7,672 bases of DNA from an uncultured Methylococcaceae bacterium. Its GTDB lineage: Bacteria > Pseudomonadota > Gammaproteobacteria > Methylococcales > Methylomonadaceae. Under the pieces are notes generated by a model that saw nothing but the letters and a program-made list of their open reading frames with translations, was not told where the DNA came from and did no database searches. The position numbers and the translations under genes are program-made. The stretch spans positions 1 to 7,672 of the forward strand of contig CAJAHC010000218.1 in NCBI GenBank assembly GCA_903939355.1, written 5' to 3'. Of this stretch, positions 1 through 6,492 are shown in pieces (the stretch's first letter is position 1; each line of letters begins with the position of its first letter).

Positions 1-95
1 ATTGGATAGGCAATGAAGTCACTAATGATCTCCGTTACTACAACAATAATTTAGCAAATAATCCGTACTCAGAATGGACTAAGGATATTAGTTAA
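1..95 (+). CDS. 3' end of an unidentified protein gene (partial)
   Basis: The plus-strand frame with codons starting at base 3 is open for 30 codons to a TAA at 93-95, while the other two plus frames stop within the first 16 bases and the minus frames are quickly closed. The C-terminal peptide reads WIGNEVTNDLRYYNNN and then LANNPYSEWTKDIS, rich in Asn, Tyr and Trp, which looks like real protein rather than random AT-rich reading. I do not recognise the family. MutS, a frequent fdxA neighbour in other proteobacteria as far as I recall, does not end like this. The gene would be co-directional with fdxA, about 131 bases upstream of it. No convincing terminator follows: the hairpin at 103-120 is pure A/T with no T-tract. 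The call rests on the open frame and composition only. Confidence 0.45.
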   Translation, partial: WIGNEVTNDLRYYNNNLANNPYSEWTKDIS

Positions 96-168
96 ACTCA
101 GGATTAAATAATAATTTAATTCACTAACAGATAAATAATCACTTGGTATTTAATCGGCCTCCCCTTTC

Positions 169-177
169 TGATAAAAT
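169..177 (+). promoter_or_regulatory. Candidate extended -10 promoter for fdxA
   Basis: TGATAAAAT reads as TGn followed by TAAAAT, five of six matches to the TATAAT -10 hexamer plus the extended -10 TG. A poor -35 (TTTAAT, 149-154) lies 17 bases upstream, as extended -10 promoters tolerate. Transcription would start near 184, giving a leader of roughly 43 bases before the fdxA ATG. The region is AT-rich, so chance matches are likely. I saw no clear Fur- or IscR-like operator. Confidence 0.3.
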
Positions 178-226
178 ACATCAAATAATAAATAACAATT
201 TCCTTAACAATCCCTGGTAATAAATT

Positions 227-550
227 ATGACTTTTGTAGTCACTGAAAACTGTATTAAATGTAAGTTTACTGACTGTGTAGATGTATGTCCGGTTGACTG
301 TTTTCATGAAGGCCCAAACTTTTTGGTTATAGACCCAAATGAATGCATTGATTGTACTTTATGTGAACCAGAATGCCCGGCAAATGCAATTTTTGCTGAA
401 GATGAACTTCCAGATAATCAAGAAATGTTTATCAGTTTGAATGCTGAACTTGCAAAACAATGGCCTATAATTACTGAAGTTAAAACACCATTAGCAGATG
501 CAGATGATTGGAATGGTAAACCTGATAAGTTAAAACAACTAGAAAGATAA
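227..550 (+). CDS. fdxA: 7Fe ferredoxin ([3Fe-4S][4Fe-4S]), FdxA / Azotobacter FdI type
   Basis: Small soluble cytoplasmic electron carrier of 107 residues, the usual length for this family. The N-terminal half carries nine cysteines at 9, 12, 17, 21, 25, 40, 43, 46 and 50. By comparison with Azotobacter ferredoxin I, Cys9, 17 and 50 should bind the [3Fe-4S] cluster and Cys21, 40, 43 and 46 the [4Fe-4S] cluster, leaving Cys12 and Cys25 free as in FdI. Recognisable stretches are [30 protein letters not shown] and the C-terminal acidic DADDWNGK region ending LER, shared with FdI. The ATG is chosen because MTFVVTENC matches the family N-terminus; the upstream region has only a weak ribosome binding site (GGTAA, 216-220). 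It is the only complete plus-strand gene and converges on rplQ, with tandem terminators after it. The redox partner cannot be told from this window. Confidence 0.96.
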   Translation: MTFVVTENCIKCKFTDCVDVCPVDCFHEGPNFLVIDPNECIDCTLCEPECPANAIFAEDELPDNQEMFISLNAELAKQWPIITEVKTPLADADDWNGKPDKLKQLER

Positions 551-558
551 ATTTACAT

Positions 559-586
559 AAAAAAACCCTAATTAAAGGGTTTTTTT
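559..586. terminator. Bidirectional intrinsic terminator between fdxA and rplQ (first of two)
   Basis: A perfect 11-bp inverted repeat (arms 559-569 and 576-586, loop AATTAA): seven A, CCC, T, then A, GGG, seven T. The A-run and T-run make it symmetrical, so it can act as a rho-independent terminator on either strand. It starts 8 bases after the fdxA stop and lies about 35 bases beyond the rplQ stop for the opposing operon. The G+C core is only 3 bp, which is short but normal for such an AT-rich genome. Confidence 0.82.
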
Positions 587-591
587 ATAAC

Positions 592-622
592 AAAAATAAA
601 CCGGTTTTAACCGGGTTTTTTT
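592..622. terminator. Second bidirectional terminator, directly after rplQ
   Basis: CCGGTT (601-606) and AACCGG (609-614) form a GC-rich stem whose innermost pairs probably open to make the loop. On the plus strand it is followed by G and then seven T (616-622). On the minus strand it is followed by the T-rich run TTTATTTTT (600-592). It therefore looks usable both ways, and on the minus strand it begins just after the rplQ stop codon, so it is probably the main terminator of the spc-alpha super-operon and a backup for fdxA. Confidence 0.78.
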
Positions 623-983
623 ATTCTGGTCTATCTACTAACTCTACATATGCCATAGGGGCATCATCACCTGATCTAAATCCACATTTCATAATACGTA
701 AATAACCACCAGCTCTATTTTTATATCGAGGGCCTAATTCATTAAATAATTTTGTAACCATATCACGATCACGCAATCTGGCAAATGCGAGCCGACGCTT
801 AGCTACATTATCTTCTTTAGATAAAGTTATAAGCGGCTCAGCAAAGCTTCTAAGTTCTTTGGCTTTTGGTAATGTTGTTTTAATCAGCTCGTGTTTAAAT
901 AACGAATTAGCCATGTTACTGAATAGCGCCTTACGATGGCTACTATTCATATTTAATTTTCTACCAGATTTACGATGTCTCAT
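621..983 (-). CDS. rplQ: 50S ribosomal protein L17
   Basis: L17, a large-subunit protein lining the exit-tunnel region of the ribosome, here 120 residues. The N-terminus [20 protein letters not shown], the central [10 protein letters not shown] (37-46), [10 protein letters not shown] (63-72) and [17 protein letters not shown] (81-97), and the C-terminal [11 protein letters not shown] (108-118) are family hallmarks. It stops at VDRPE, lacking the short Ala/Glu tail of E. coli L17 (127 residues as known). The start is the ATG giving MRHRKSG, 17 bases after the rpoA stop. The best ribosome binding site, TTAGG, lies about 10 bases from the ATG, slightly far, so translational coupling to rpoA is plausible. 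It is the last gene of the alpha operon and is followed at once by a terminator hairpin. Confidence 0.98.
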   Translation of the reverse strand: MRHRKSGRKLNMNSSHRKALFSNMANSLFKHELIKTTLPKAKELRSFAEPLITLSKEDNVAKRRLAFARLRDRDMVTKLFNELGPRYKNRAGGYLRIMKCGFRSGDDAPMAYVELVDRPE

Positions 984-1000
984 TATAAGAAGACCTAATG

Positions 1001-2017
1001 TTAATGTGTTAATATTGCATGTGAGTGATCGGCAAGATTATCAGGGGGCCAATTTTCTAAACGCATTCCCAATGACAAGCCTTTAAGAGCAAGTATATCT
1101 TTAATTTCTGTTAATGACTTCTTACCTAGGTTAGGTGTTTTTAATAGCTCAACTTCAGTCCGTTGAATTAAGTCACCAATGTAAAAAATATTCTCAGCTT
1201 TTAAACAATTAGCAGAACGAACAGTAAGTTCGAGATCATCTACAGGTCGAAGTAGAACGGGATCGAAAACATCCTCAACAAGTACTTCATCTTCTGCAAC
1301 TTGATCATTAACTTTTTCAAAATCAACAAATACAGATAATTGATCGTGAAGAATAGTAGCAGCCATCTTAATTGTTGCTTCTGGATCAACAGTTCCATTT
1401 GTTTCTAGTTCGATAACTAACTTGTCTAGGTTAGTTCTTTGCTCAACACGAGTACTCTCAACTTGATATGCGACTTTTACAATTGGGCTAAACGAGGCAT
1501 CTAACTGCAGTGCACCAATTATTGCGTTATGGTCAGCATTGAGTTTACGAACACTAACTGGCTCATAACCTCTACCACGACGTACTCGCATTTTCATGTT
1601 CAGCACACCAGACTGTGTCAAATTAGCAATAACCAATTCTGGGTTGATTATTTCAACATCATGAGGAAGTTTAATATCTGCAGCAGTTACACAACCCGCC
1701 CCATTTTTAGAGAGAACGAGTTCAACTTCATCTTTTGAGTGAAGAATAACTGCAAGCTTTTTTAAATTCAACAATATATCAATAACGTCTTCTTGAACAC
1801 CTTCAATAGTAGTGTACTCATGAAGAACGCCTTCAATTTCAACATCAGTTACAGCACACCCAGGAATTGTAGATAAAAGTACACGTCTTAATGCATTACC
1901 AAGTGAGTGACCAAAACCACGTTCAAGAGGTTCAATTACAATCCTAGAATGATTAGGTGTTTTACTTACAACTTCTACTAATCTAGGCTTTAATAAACCT
2001 GAAGTAAGATTCTGCAT
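1001..2017 (-). CDS. rpoA: DNA-directed RNA polymerase alpha subunit
   Basis: Alpha subunit, the dimer platform for assembling beta and beta' and the contact point for UP elements and activators. It has 338 residues. The N-terminal assembly domain (about 1-235) includes [20 protein letters not shown] (29-48), the dimer-interface motif. An acidic linker (about 236-256) leads to the C-terminal DNA-binding domain (about 257-325). This contains [12 protein letters not shown], in which Arg267 corresponds to E. coli Arg265, the key minor-groove residue, then [16 protein letters not shown] (294-309) and [10 protein letters not shown] (316-325). After NWPPDNLAD there is an extra tail, HSHAILTH, absent from E. 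coli alpha (329 residues). A ribosome binding site GAGGG precedes the ATG by six bases. It lies 21 bases after rpsD and 17 before rplQ, in the conserved alpha-operon order. Confidence 0.98.
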   Translation of the reverse strand: MQNLTSGLLKPRLVEVVSKTPNHSRIVIEPLERGFGHSLGNALRRVLLSTIPGCAVTDVEIEGVLHEYTTIEGVQEDVIDILLNLKKLAVILHSKDEVELVLSKNGAGCVTAADIKLPHDVEIINPELVIANLTQSGVLNMKMRVRRGRGYEPVSVRKLNADHNAIIGALQLDASFSPIVKVAYQVESTRVEQRTNLDKLVIELETNGTVDPEATIKMAATILHDQLSVFVDFEKVNDQVAEDEVLVEDVFDPVLLRPVDDLELTVRSANCLKAENIFYIGDLIQRTEVELLKTPNLGKKSLTEIKDILALKGLSLGMRLENWPPDNLADHSHAILTH

Positions 2018-2038
2018 TTATATCCCTCAGAACTGCAA

Positions 2039-2659
2039 TTATTTAGAGTAAAGCTCAACAACCAGCTGCTCATTAATGTCACTGCCTAAATCAACACGAT
2101 CAGGTAATGAACTAAAAATCCCGGACATAGCTTTTGAATTAACTTCAACCCATGTAGGAAAACCATATTGTTCTGTAACTGACAAAGCATCAACAATTCG
2201 TTGTTGAGATTTTGACTTTTCTCTAATGGTCAGAACGTCACCAGGCGAGACCTGATAAGACGGAACATTAATAGAAGAACCGTTAATTTGTATAGCTTTA
2301 TGAGAAACTAATTGACGAGCTTCTGCGCGTGTACATGCAAAACCCATACGATACACAACATTATCAAGTCTAGATTCTAATAAATTTAACAAATTTTCGC
2401 CTGTAGCACCTTTCTTCATGTCTGCAGACTTGTAATAATTTCTAAATTGTTTTTCTAAGATTCCGTAAATTCTTCGCAAACGCTGCTTTGCTCTTAACTG
2501 TAAAGCATAATCAGAGCTACGAGCACGCTTTGTACCGTGCTGACCAGGCCTTTGATCTAATTTACATTTGTTTTCTAAAGACTTTCCTCTGCTTTTTAAA
2601 AACAGATCAGTGCCTTCTCTTCGACTTAGTTTACAGGTAGGTCCAAGATATCTTGCCAT
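2039..2659 (-). CDS. rpsD: 30S ribosomal protein S4
   Basis: S4 binds the 5' domain of 16S rRNA early in small-subunit assembly and shapes mRNA entry and decoding accuracy. In enterobacteria it also represses the alpha operon through the rpsM leader. The length is 206 residues, as in E. coli. It opens [20 protein letters not shown] and has QFRNYYK (71-77). The S4 RNA-binding domain begins near [11 protein letters not shown] (97-107) and includes [18 protein letters not shown] (110-127) and [10 protein letters not shown] (134-143). It ends in [12 protein letters not shown] (195-206). Only Cys9 and Cys32 are present in the N-terminal region, so the four-cysteine zinc site of some bacterial S4 proteins is absent. 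A GGAG ribosome binding site sits seven bases before the ATG, just after the rpsK stop. Confidence 0.98.
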   Translation of the reverse strand: MARYLGPTCKLSRREGTDLFLKSRGKSLENKCKLDQRPGQHGTKRARSSDYALQLRAKQRLRRIYGILEKQFRNYYKSADMKKGATGENLLNLLESRLDNVVYRMGFACTRAEARQLVSHKAIQINGSSINVPSYQVSPGDVLTIREKSKSQQRIVDALSVTEQYGFPTWVEVNSKAMSGIFSSLPDRVDLGSDINEQLVVELYSK

Positions 2660-2677
2660 ACTACTACTCCAAATATT

Positions 2678-3064
2678 TTATACGCGGCGTTTCTTAGGTG
2701 GACGGCATCCATTATGAGGAATGGGAGTCACATCTACGATATTATTAATTTTAAATCCTAAATTATTCAATGATCGGACAGCTGATTCGCGACCAGGCCC
2801 AGGGCCTTTAATCATGACATCAAGATTTTTCATGCCGAATTCTTGCGCAACTATGCCAGCTTTTTCAGCAGCAACCTGTGCAGCGAATGGAGTACTCTTT
2901 CTTGAGCCACGGAAACCAGAGCCTCCAGAAGTTGCCCAAGACAAAGCGTTTCCTTTTCTATCTGTAATAGTTATGATTGTGTTGTTGAAAGAAGCATGAA
3001 CATGGACTATGCCATCGGCTACTTCTTTTTTAATACGTTTTCTAGAACGGTTTGGACTAGCCAT
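2678..3064 (-). CDS. rpsK: 30S ribosomal protein S11
   Basis: S11 forms part of the platform of the 30S subunit near the mRNA exit. The protein has 128 residues, one fewer than E. coli. Diagnostic blocks are [20 protein letters not shown] (22-41), [20 protein letters not shown] (47-66), KGPGPGRES (87-94), and the C-terminus [19 protein letters not shown] (110-128). The Asn-Gly pair in PHNG is the site at which E. coli S11 is known to carry isoaspartate; its presence here does not show the modification. The ATG has AAGAGG about 8 bases upstream. It lies 24 bases after rpsM and 18 before rpsD, in the usual alpha-operon order. Confidence 0.98.
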   Translation of the reverse strand: MASPNRSRKRIKKEVADGIVHVHASFNNTIITITDRKGNALSWATSGGSGFRGSRKSTPFAAQVAAEKAGIVAQEFGMKNLDVMIKGPGPGRESAVRSLNNLGFKINNIVDVTPIPHNGCRPPKKRRV

Positions 3065-3088
3065 TACTTCGACCTCTTAAGGAATATC

Positions 3089-3445
3089 TTATTTTCTAAT
3101 TGGTTTGCGTGGACCTTTACGAGTACGAGCATTCGTTCTCGTTCTCTGCCCCCTTAAAGGTAATCCACGACGATGTCTTATTCCGCGATAGCAACCTAGA
3201 TCCATCAACCGCTTGATATTCATAGAAACTTCACGACGCAGATCACCTTCGACTGTCATCTTTGAAACTACATTTCGAATAGCTTCTAATTGCTCTTCAG
3301 TTAGTTCTTTAATTTTAACGGAAGGAACAATACCAACCTTAACGCAAATTTCACTTGCAGTTTGACGACCTACACCATAAATTGCAGTTAATGCTATTAC
3401 TGCATGCTTATGATCTGGTATATTTATCCCGGCAATACGTGCCAT
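3089..3445 (-). CDS. rpsM: 30S ribosomal protein S13
   Basis: S13 sits in the 30S head, touches the P-site tRNA and forms bridges to the 50S subunit. It has 118 residues, identical to the E. coli length. The N-terminus [20 protein letters not shown], the helix-turn-helix-like IYGVGRQTA (22-30), the central [20 protein letters not shown] (65-84), [20 protein letters not shown] (86-105) and the basic tail [10 protein letters not shown] are all family signatures. It is the first gene of the alpha operon. The ATG follows a very strong ribosome binding site, AGGGGAG, seven bases upstream, which is partly held in a small hairpin (3451-3464). A strong promoter lies 42 bases upstream of the ATG. Confidence 0.98.
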   Translation of the reverse strand: MARIAGINIPDHKHAVIALTAIYGVGRQTASEICVKVGIVPSVKIKELTEEQLEAIRNVVSKMTVEGDLRREVSMNIKRLMDLGCYRGIRHRRGLPLRGQRTRTNARTRKGPRKPIRK

Positions 3446-3450
3446 CTAGA

Positions 3451-3464
3451 TACTCCCCTGAGTA
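3451..3464 (-). promoter_or_regulatory. Hairpin enclosing the rpsM ribosome binding site
   Basis: On the minus strand TACTC, AGGG, GAGTA form a 5-bp stem with a 4-base loop. The strong Shine-Dalgarno AGGGGAG spans the loop and the 3' arm, so it would be half masked. Immediately upstream is another GAGTA (3466-3470) that could compete for the same TACTC, though only through a tight 3-base loop. This is a plausible translational control element for S13 and the coupled alpha-operon genes. The structure is visible; its function is inferred. Confidence 0.45.
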
Positions 3465-3479
3465 ATACTCTAAAGTTAA

Positions 3480-3513
3480 GCGCCGAATTATAGCATTGCA
3501 ATAATTATGGCGC
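3480..3513. repeat. Interrupted inverted repeat over the alpha-operon promoter
   Basis: Outer arms GCGCC (3480-3484) and GGCGC (3509-3513) and inner arms AATTAT (3486-3491) and ATAATT (3501-3506) share one centre, separated by a 1 versus 2 base bulge, around a 9-base loop. The dyad runs from the -35 box to the predicted start site. It could be an operator, or an RNA hairpin in readthrough transcripts from spc. No U-tract follows on the minus strand, so it is not a convincing intrinsic terminator. Confidence 0.5.
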
Positions 3514-3515
3514 AA
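3487..3515 (-). promoter_or_regulatory. Promoter of the alpha operon (rpsM-rpsK-rpsD-rpoA-rplQ)
   Basis: On the minus strand there is a perfect TATAAT (3492-3487) preceded by TGC, which makes an extended -10. A 17-base spacer separates it from TTGCGC (3515-3510), a partial -35 matching at TTG. The likely start is the G at 3481, giving a leader of about 36 bases before the rpsM ATG. Position matches the separate alpha-operon promoter known in E. coli. It lies just downstream of the rpmJ stop. Confidence 0.72.
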
Positions 3516-3521
3516 CAAATT

Positions 3522-3635
3522 TTAGCCTTGTCTTTGTTTATGCCTTCCATCAACACAAATAACCCTAACAACACCATTTCTTTTTACAATTTTACAATTT
3601 CTACAAATTGTTTTTACGGAAGCACGAACTTTCAC
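3522..3635 (-). CDS. rpmJ: 50S ribosomal protein L36 (GTG start, zinc-binding form)
   Basis: The smallest ribosomal protein, a zinc-ribbon peptide of the large subunit. The reading frame of 37 codons plus TAA gives [20 protein letters not shown], then [17 protein letters not shown]. This closely matches E. coli L36 (38 residues; one residue shorter here). Cys11, Cys14, Cys27 and His32 form the expected CCCH zinc site, so this is the zinc-containing type rather than the cysteine-free paralogue. The start is GTG at 3635-3633. No in-frame ATG is available, the MKVRASVK start is invariant, and GGAG (3642-3645) lies six bases upstream. It begins 30 bases after the secY stop, as the last spc gene. 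Short length and the non-ATG start make it easy to miss. Confidence 0.96.
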   Translation of the reverse strand: MKVRASVKTICRNCKIVKRNGVVRVICVDGRHKQRQG

Positions 3636-3665
3636 AGACAACTCCAAGATGATCTTTTGTGATAA

Positions 3666-4988
3666 TTATTTTTTTAGATTAGCTTTTTTCATCAAGCCAT
3701 CATATTGTTGAGACATTACATGAGTTTGCATTTGAGACATAAAGTCCATTACTACAACAACAATAATCAATAATGACGTGCCACCAAAATAAAATGGCAC
3801 ATTCCAGTAAACAATTAAAAACTCTGGCAATAGACAGACTAAGGTGATGTAAAAAGCACCTATTAAAGTGAGCCTTGTCATAACTTTATCAATATAAATT
3901 GATGATTGAATACCTGGTCTTATTCCTGGTAAAAATGCACCAGATTTCTTGAGATTTTCTGCCGTTTCTTTTGAATTAAATACTAATGCTGTATAAAAAA
4001 AGCAAAAGAAAATAATCGCTGTAGCATAGAAAATTACATACACTGGCTGCCCTGGTGACAACATAGTTGCCACATCCTGTAACCAGGCAAAACCCTCTGC
4101 ATTACCAAACCAACCAGCGATAGTTGCAGGAAATAAAATAATACTTGAAGCGAAAATTGGAGGTATAACACCAGCCATATTTAGCTTTAATGGTAAAAAA
4201 CTACTCTGTCCAGCAAACATCTTTTTACCTTGCTGTCTTTTAGGATAATTAATCAATATCCTTCTTTGTCCACGCTCAACAAAAACAACCAGCGCAGTAA
4301 CAGACAATGATAAAAGGAAGAGCAAAATGATAAAAGCACCATTCATTTCACCAGTTCTAGCCAACTCTAATGTCCCACCGATAGCTTTAGGCAAACCAGA
4401 TACAATACCAGCAAAGATTATCATGGAAATACCATTTCCAATGCCACGTTCAGTAACTTGTTCACCTAACCACATCAAGAAAACAGTACCAGTAACTAAT
4501 GTAATCGTTGTGATAGCAACAAAAGAAAACCCCGGATTTAATACTACAGATAGTCCGCCAGCAGTTTGATTTTGTAGAGCAAGAGAAATACCAATTGCTT
4601 GGAAGGTTGCCAGCACAACAGTACCATAACGAGTAAACTGAGAAATTTTACGCCTACCTGACTCTCCCTCTTTTTTCATTTGTTCCATAGATGGAATCAC
4701 AACTGTCATCAATTGCATAATGATAGATGCTGAAATATAAGGCATAATTCCAAGGGCAAAGAGACTAAGCCTCATCAATGCTCCGCCAGAAAACATATTA
4801 AACATGTCTAATATGGAGCCACTTTGTTGCTCAAACATAACTTGTAGGGCTTTAGGATCAATTCCTGGTACAGGGATATGTGAACCAATCCTGTATACAA
4901 TCAAGGCCCCAAGAACAAAAAGCAATCGTGCTTTAAGTTCAGAAAAACCACTCGATTTATTAGCCATCTGATCACGTGAAATATTCAC
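3666..4988 (-). CDS. secY: Protein translocase channel subunit SecY
   Basis: Core of the SecYEG channel in the inner membrane, expected to have ten transmembrane helices. Landmarks are the first helix (about 22-40), the plug and TM2 region [19 protein letters not shown] (62-80), [11 protein letters not shown] (83-93), [13 protein letters not shown] (111-123), [15 protein letters not shown] (174-188), the SecA-binding loop [10 protein letters not shown] (235-244) with PKRQQG, and the cytosolic loop [11 protein letters not shown] (349-359). It has 440 residues against 443 in E. coli and ends at KKANLKK, lacking the GYGR tail. The start chosen is GTG at 4988, directly after the rplO stop, because AGAGG (4994-4998) lies five bases upstream. 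An ATG seven codons later (4967, MANKSSGF) resembles the E. coli N-terminus better but has no good ribosome binding site. Confidence 0.96.
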   Translation of the reverse strand: MNISRDQMANKSSGFSELKARLLFVLGALIVYRIGSHIPVPGIDPKALQVMFEQQSGSILDMFNMFSGGALMRLSLFALGIMPYISASIIMQLMTVVIPSMEQMKKEGESGRRKISQFTRYGTVVLATFQAIGISLALQNQTAGGLSVVLNPGFSFVAITTITLVTGTVFLMWLGEQVTERGIGNGISMIIFAGIVSGLPKAIGGTLELARTGEMNGAFIILLFLLSLSVTALVVFVERGQRRILINYPKRQQGKKMFAGQSSFLPLKLNMAGVIPPIFASSIILFPATIAGWFGNAEGFAWLQDVATMLSPGQPVYVIFYATAIIFFCFFYTALVFNSKETAENLKKSGAFLPGIRPGIQSSIYIDKVMTRLTLIGAFYITLVCLLPEFLIVYWNVPFYFGGTSLLIIVVVVMDFMSQMQTHVMSQQYDGLMKKANLKK

Positions 4989-5423
4989 TTAAGCCTCTAC
5001 TTTTCCGCCAGCTGCTTCAATAGACTTTCTAGCACCCACTGTTACCTTAATACCTTTAAGATTAACTGCTTTTTCAACCAAGCCTGACTGAATAACTTTT
5101 GCGGTTTTAGTGAAAATTGGAACAATATTAGCAGCAATTAATGCCTTAAGATCGATAACTTCAACAGCCAATGCATTCAATTCGCTTAAACGAACCTCAG
5201 CAGAATATTTACTGATTTGTGATTTGAAACCAACTTTTGGTAATCTTCTTTGCAAAGGCATTTGTCCACCTTCAAAACCAACTTTGTGAAAACCACCACT
5301 ACGTGATTTTTGGCCTTTATGACCTCTTCCACAAGTTTTACCTAAAGTACAGCCAATTCCACGACCAACACGTTTAGATTTTTTACGAGACCCTAAACTT
5401 GGCTGAATAGTATTTAAATACAT
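4989..5423 (-). CDS. rplO: 50S ribosomal protein L15
   Basis: L15, a late-assembling large-subunit protein with a long extended N-terminal tail inside 23S rRNA. It has 144 residues, the E. coli length. The glycine- and lysine-rich N-terminal half contains [20 protein letters not shown] (18-37), QKSRSGG (38-44) and the signature [18 protein letters not shown] (49-66). The C-terminal domain ends [18 protein letters not shown]. Two cysteines (25 and 31) replace Ser/Gly found in E. coli. The start ATG shares one base with the rpmD stop (TAATG), a classic translational-coupling overlap, and the stop directly abuts the secY GTG. Confidence 0.98.
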   Translation of the reverse strand: MYLNTIQPSLGSRKKSKRVGRGIGCTLGKTCGRGHKGQKSRSGGFHKVGFEGGQMPLQRRLPKVGFKSQISKYSAEVRLSELNALAVEVIDLKALIAANIVPIFTKTAKVIQSGLVEKAVNLKGIKVTVGARKSIEAAGGKVEA

Positions 5424-5608
5424 TACAGTTCCTCAACTTTCAACATGTATGAAACTTTATTTATCATACCTCGGTTCTCAGGTGTATTTAACAACACAAC
5501 TGTTTGGTTTATTTTGCGCAAACCCATCCCTATTAAACAAGCTTTATGACGTGGTAGACGACCAAACTTGCTTTTTATCATTGTTACACTTAATTTAGTT
5601 CCAGCCAT
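5423..5608 (-). CDS. rpmD: 50S ribosomal protein L30
   Basis: L30, a small large-subunit protein of 61 residues (E. coli 59). The hallmark block is [20 protein letters not shown] (12-31), followed by [20 protein letters not shown] (42-61), typical of bacterial L30. The ATG lies 5 bases after the rpsE stop; a GGGTAG sequence overlapping the end of rpsE is the probable ribosome binding site. The stop overlaps the rplO ATG by one base. Length and position between rpsE and rplO leave no real alternative. Confidence 0.97.
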   Translation of the reverse strand: MAGTKLSVTMIKSKFGRLPRHKACLIGMGLRKINQTVVLLNTPENRGMINKVSYMLKVEEL

Positions 5609-5613
5609 TGTAA

Positions 5614-6120
5614 CTACCCAATAATCTGATCAACTGATAAGCCACGTTTAGCAGCTATCTGGTTAGCATTGTGCATGCCTGTTAATCCATTAATTGTTGC
5701 TCTCACAACATTAATAGGATTACTAGTTCCAATACATTTTGCCAATACGTTATGTACACCAACAACTTCGAATACCGCCCTCATTGCACCACCAGCAATA
5801 ATGCCGGTACCTTCAGAAGCAGGTTGCATGTAAACTTTTGCAGCACCTGTTGTATTCATAATTGGATATTGCAAAGTATCACCCTTTAGGGAAACTTTGC
5901 GCATATTTTTTCGAGCTTGTTCAAGCGATTTTTGTATTGCAATTGGCACTTCACGGGCTTTGCTAACACCATAACCAACACGACCTTCGCCATCTCCGAC
6001 TACAGTCAGCGCTGTAAATCCGAAAACTCTACCGCCTTTTACAACTTTTGCAACACGCCTTACATTCACTAACTTTTCTTGCAAACCGTCAGCGCTACCT
6101 TGAGCAGGTGCTGTAGCCAT
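5614..6120 (-). CDS. rpsE: 30S ribosomal protein S5
   Basis: S5, which helps maintain decoding accuracy and mRNA unwinding at the entry pore. It has 168 residues (E. coli 166). The double-stranded-RNA-binding-like N domain spans about 13-76, with [20 protein letters not shown] (14-33) and [17 protein letters not shown] (35-51). The C-terminal fold contains [20 protein letters not shown] (96-115), GVHNVLAK (121-128) and [13 protein letters not shown] (134-146). In the first domain the usual GYGKAREVP appears as GVSKAREVP, a mild change at a loop. The N-terminus [12 protein letters not shown] is slightly longer than in E. coli. The start has GGAG six bases upstream, and that site is fused to the rplR stop (TAGGAG), suggesting coupled translation. 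Confidence 0.98.
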   Translation of the reverse strand: MATAPAQGSADGLQEKLVNVRRVAKVVKGGRVFGFTALTVVGDGEGRVGYGVSKAREVPIAIQKSLEQARKNMRKVSLKGDTLQYPIMNTTGAAKVYMQPASEGTGIIAGGAMRAVFEVVGVHNVLAKCIGTSNPINVVRATINGLTGMHNANQIAAKRGLSVDQIIG

Positions 6121-6129
6121 TTTATTCTC

Positions 6130-6483
6130 CTAAAATTTCAAGCCGGCTTCACGTGCAGCATCTGCTAATGCTTTAACGCGACCATGGTATTTAAATCCTG
6201 AGCGATCAAAAGCAACCTCAGTTACTCCTGCTGCTAAAGCTTTTTCAGCAATAAATTTACCAACAAGTGCTGCAGCTGCAATATTACCAGTATTTTTTAA
6301 GGATTTCTTTATTTCAACTTGAGTAGTTGACGCACTCACTAAGGTGGTAGCCCCATCAGTACTGATTACCTGAGCATACATATGCTGAGGTGTTTTATGT
6401 ATTGATAATCGTGTTGCACTTAAACTTTTAATTTTTGAGCGCAATTTCAAAGCGCGCTTCATTCGTGATTTTTTCTTATCCAT
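6130..6483 (-). CDS. rplR: 50S ribosomal protein L18
   Basis: L18 binds 5S rRNA together with L5 and anchors it in the central protuberance. The product has 117 residues from the second of two adjacent ATG codons, the E. coli length. Motifs are the basic N-terminus [36 protein letters not shown], and the C-terminal [20 protein letters not shown] with EAGLKF. An alternative start one codon earlier (6486) would add one Met. The second ATG is preferred because AAGG (6491-6494), which overlaps the rplF stop, then lies seven bases upstream rather than four, and because MDKK is the family N-terminus. The stop is TAG, embedded in the rpsE ribosome binding site. Confidence 0.97.
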   Translation of the reverse strand: MDKKKSRMKRALKLRSKIKSLSATRLSIHKTPQHMYAQVISTDGATTLVSASTTQVEIKKSLKNTGNIAAAALVGKFIAEKALAAGVTEVAFDRSGFKYHGRVKALADAAREAGLKF

Positions 6484-6492
6484 CATGATACC

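Noticed and set aside
103..120. A/T-only inverted repeat ATTAAAT/ATTTAAT after the left partial gene
   Set aside because: A 7-bp A/T stem without T-tract is expected by chance in such AT-rich sequence; not a supported terminator.
116..307. Minus-strand open frame of 63 codons opposite the fdxA upstream region
   Set aside because: It overlaps the 5' end of fdxA, has a hydrophobic low-complexity AT-driven composition and no ribosome binding site or family resemblance.
859..1086. Plus-strand open frame across the rpoA-rplQ junction
   Set aside because: It is antisense to two certain genes and its peptide has no recognisable features; shadow frame.
1529..1738. Plus-strand open frame inside rpoA
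   Set aside because: Antisense to conserved rpoA codons, no ribosome binding site; shadow frame.
2721..2999. Plus-strand open frame of 92 codons inside rpsK
   Set aside because: Fully antisense to S11, whose codons explain the openness; proline-rich peptide mirrors the Gly-rich S11 sequence.
3480..3513. Intrinsic terminator for the spc operon after rpmJ
   Set aside because: The dyad stem is interrupted and no U-tract follows on the minus strand; it overlaps a promoter instead, so readthrough into rpsM is expected.
4327..4569. Plus-strand open frame inside secY
   Set aside because: Antisense to transmembrane segments of SecY; no independent evidence.
5960..5990. S5 loop GVSKAREVP instead of GYGKAREVP as a functional anomaly
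   Set aside because: The frame is intact, surrounding motifs are conserved and the substitutions are mild; likely lineage variation.
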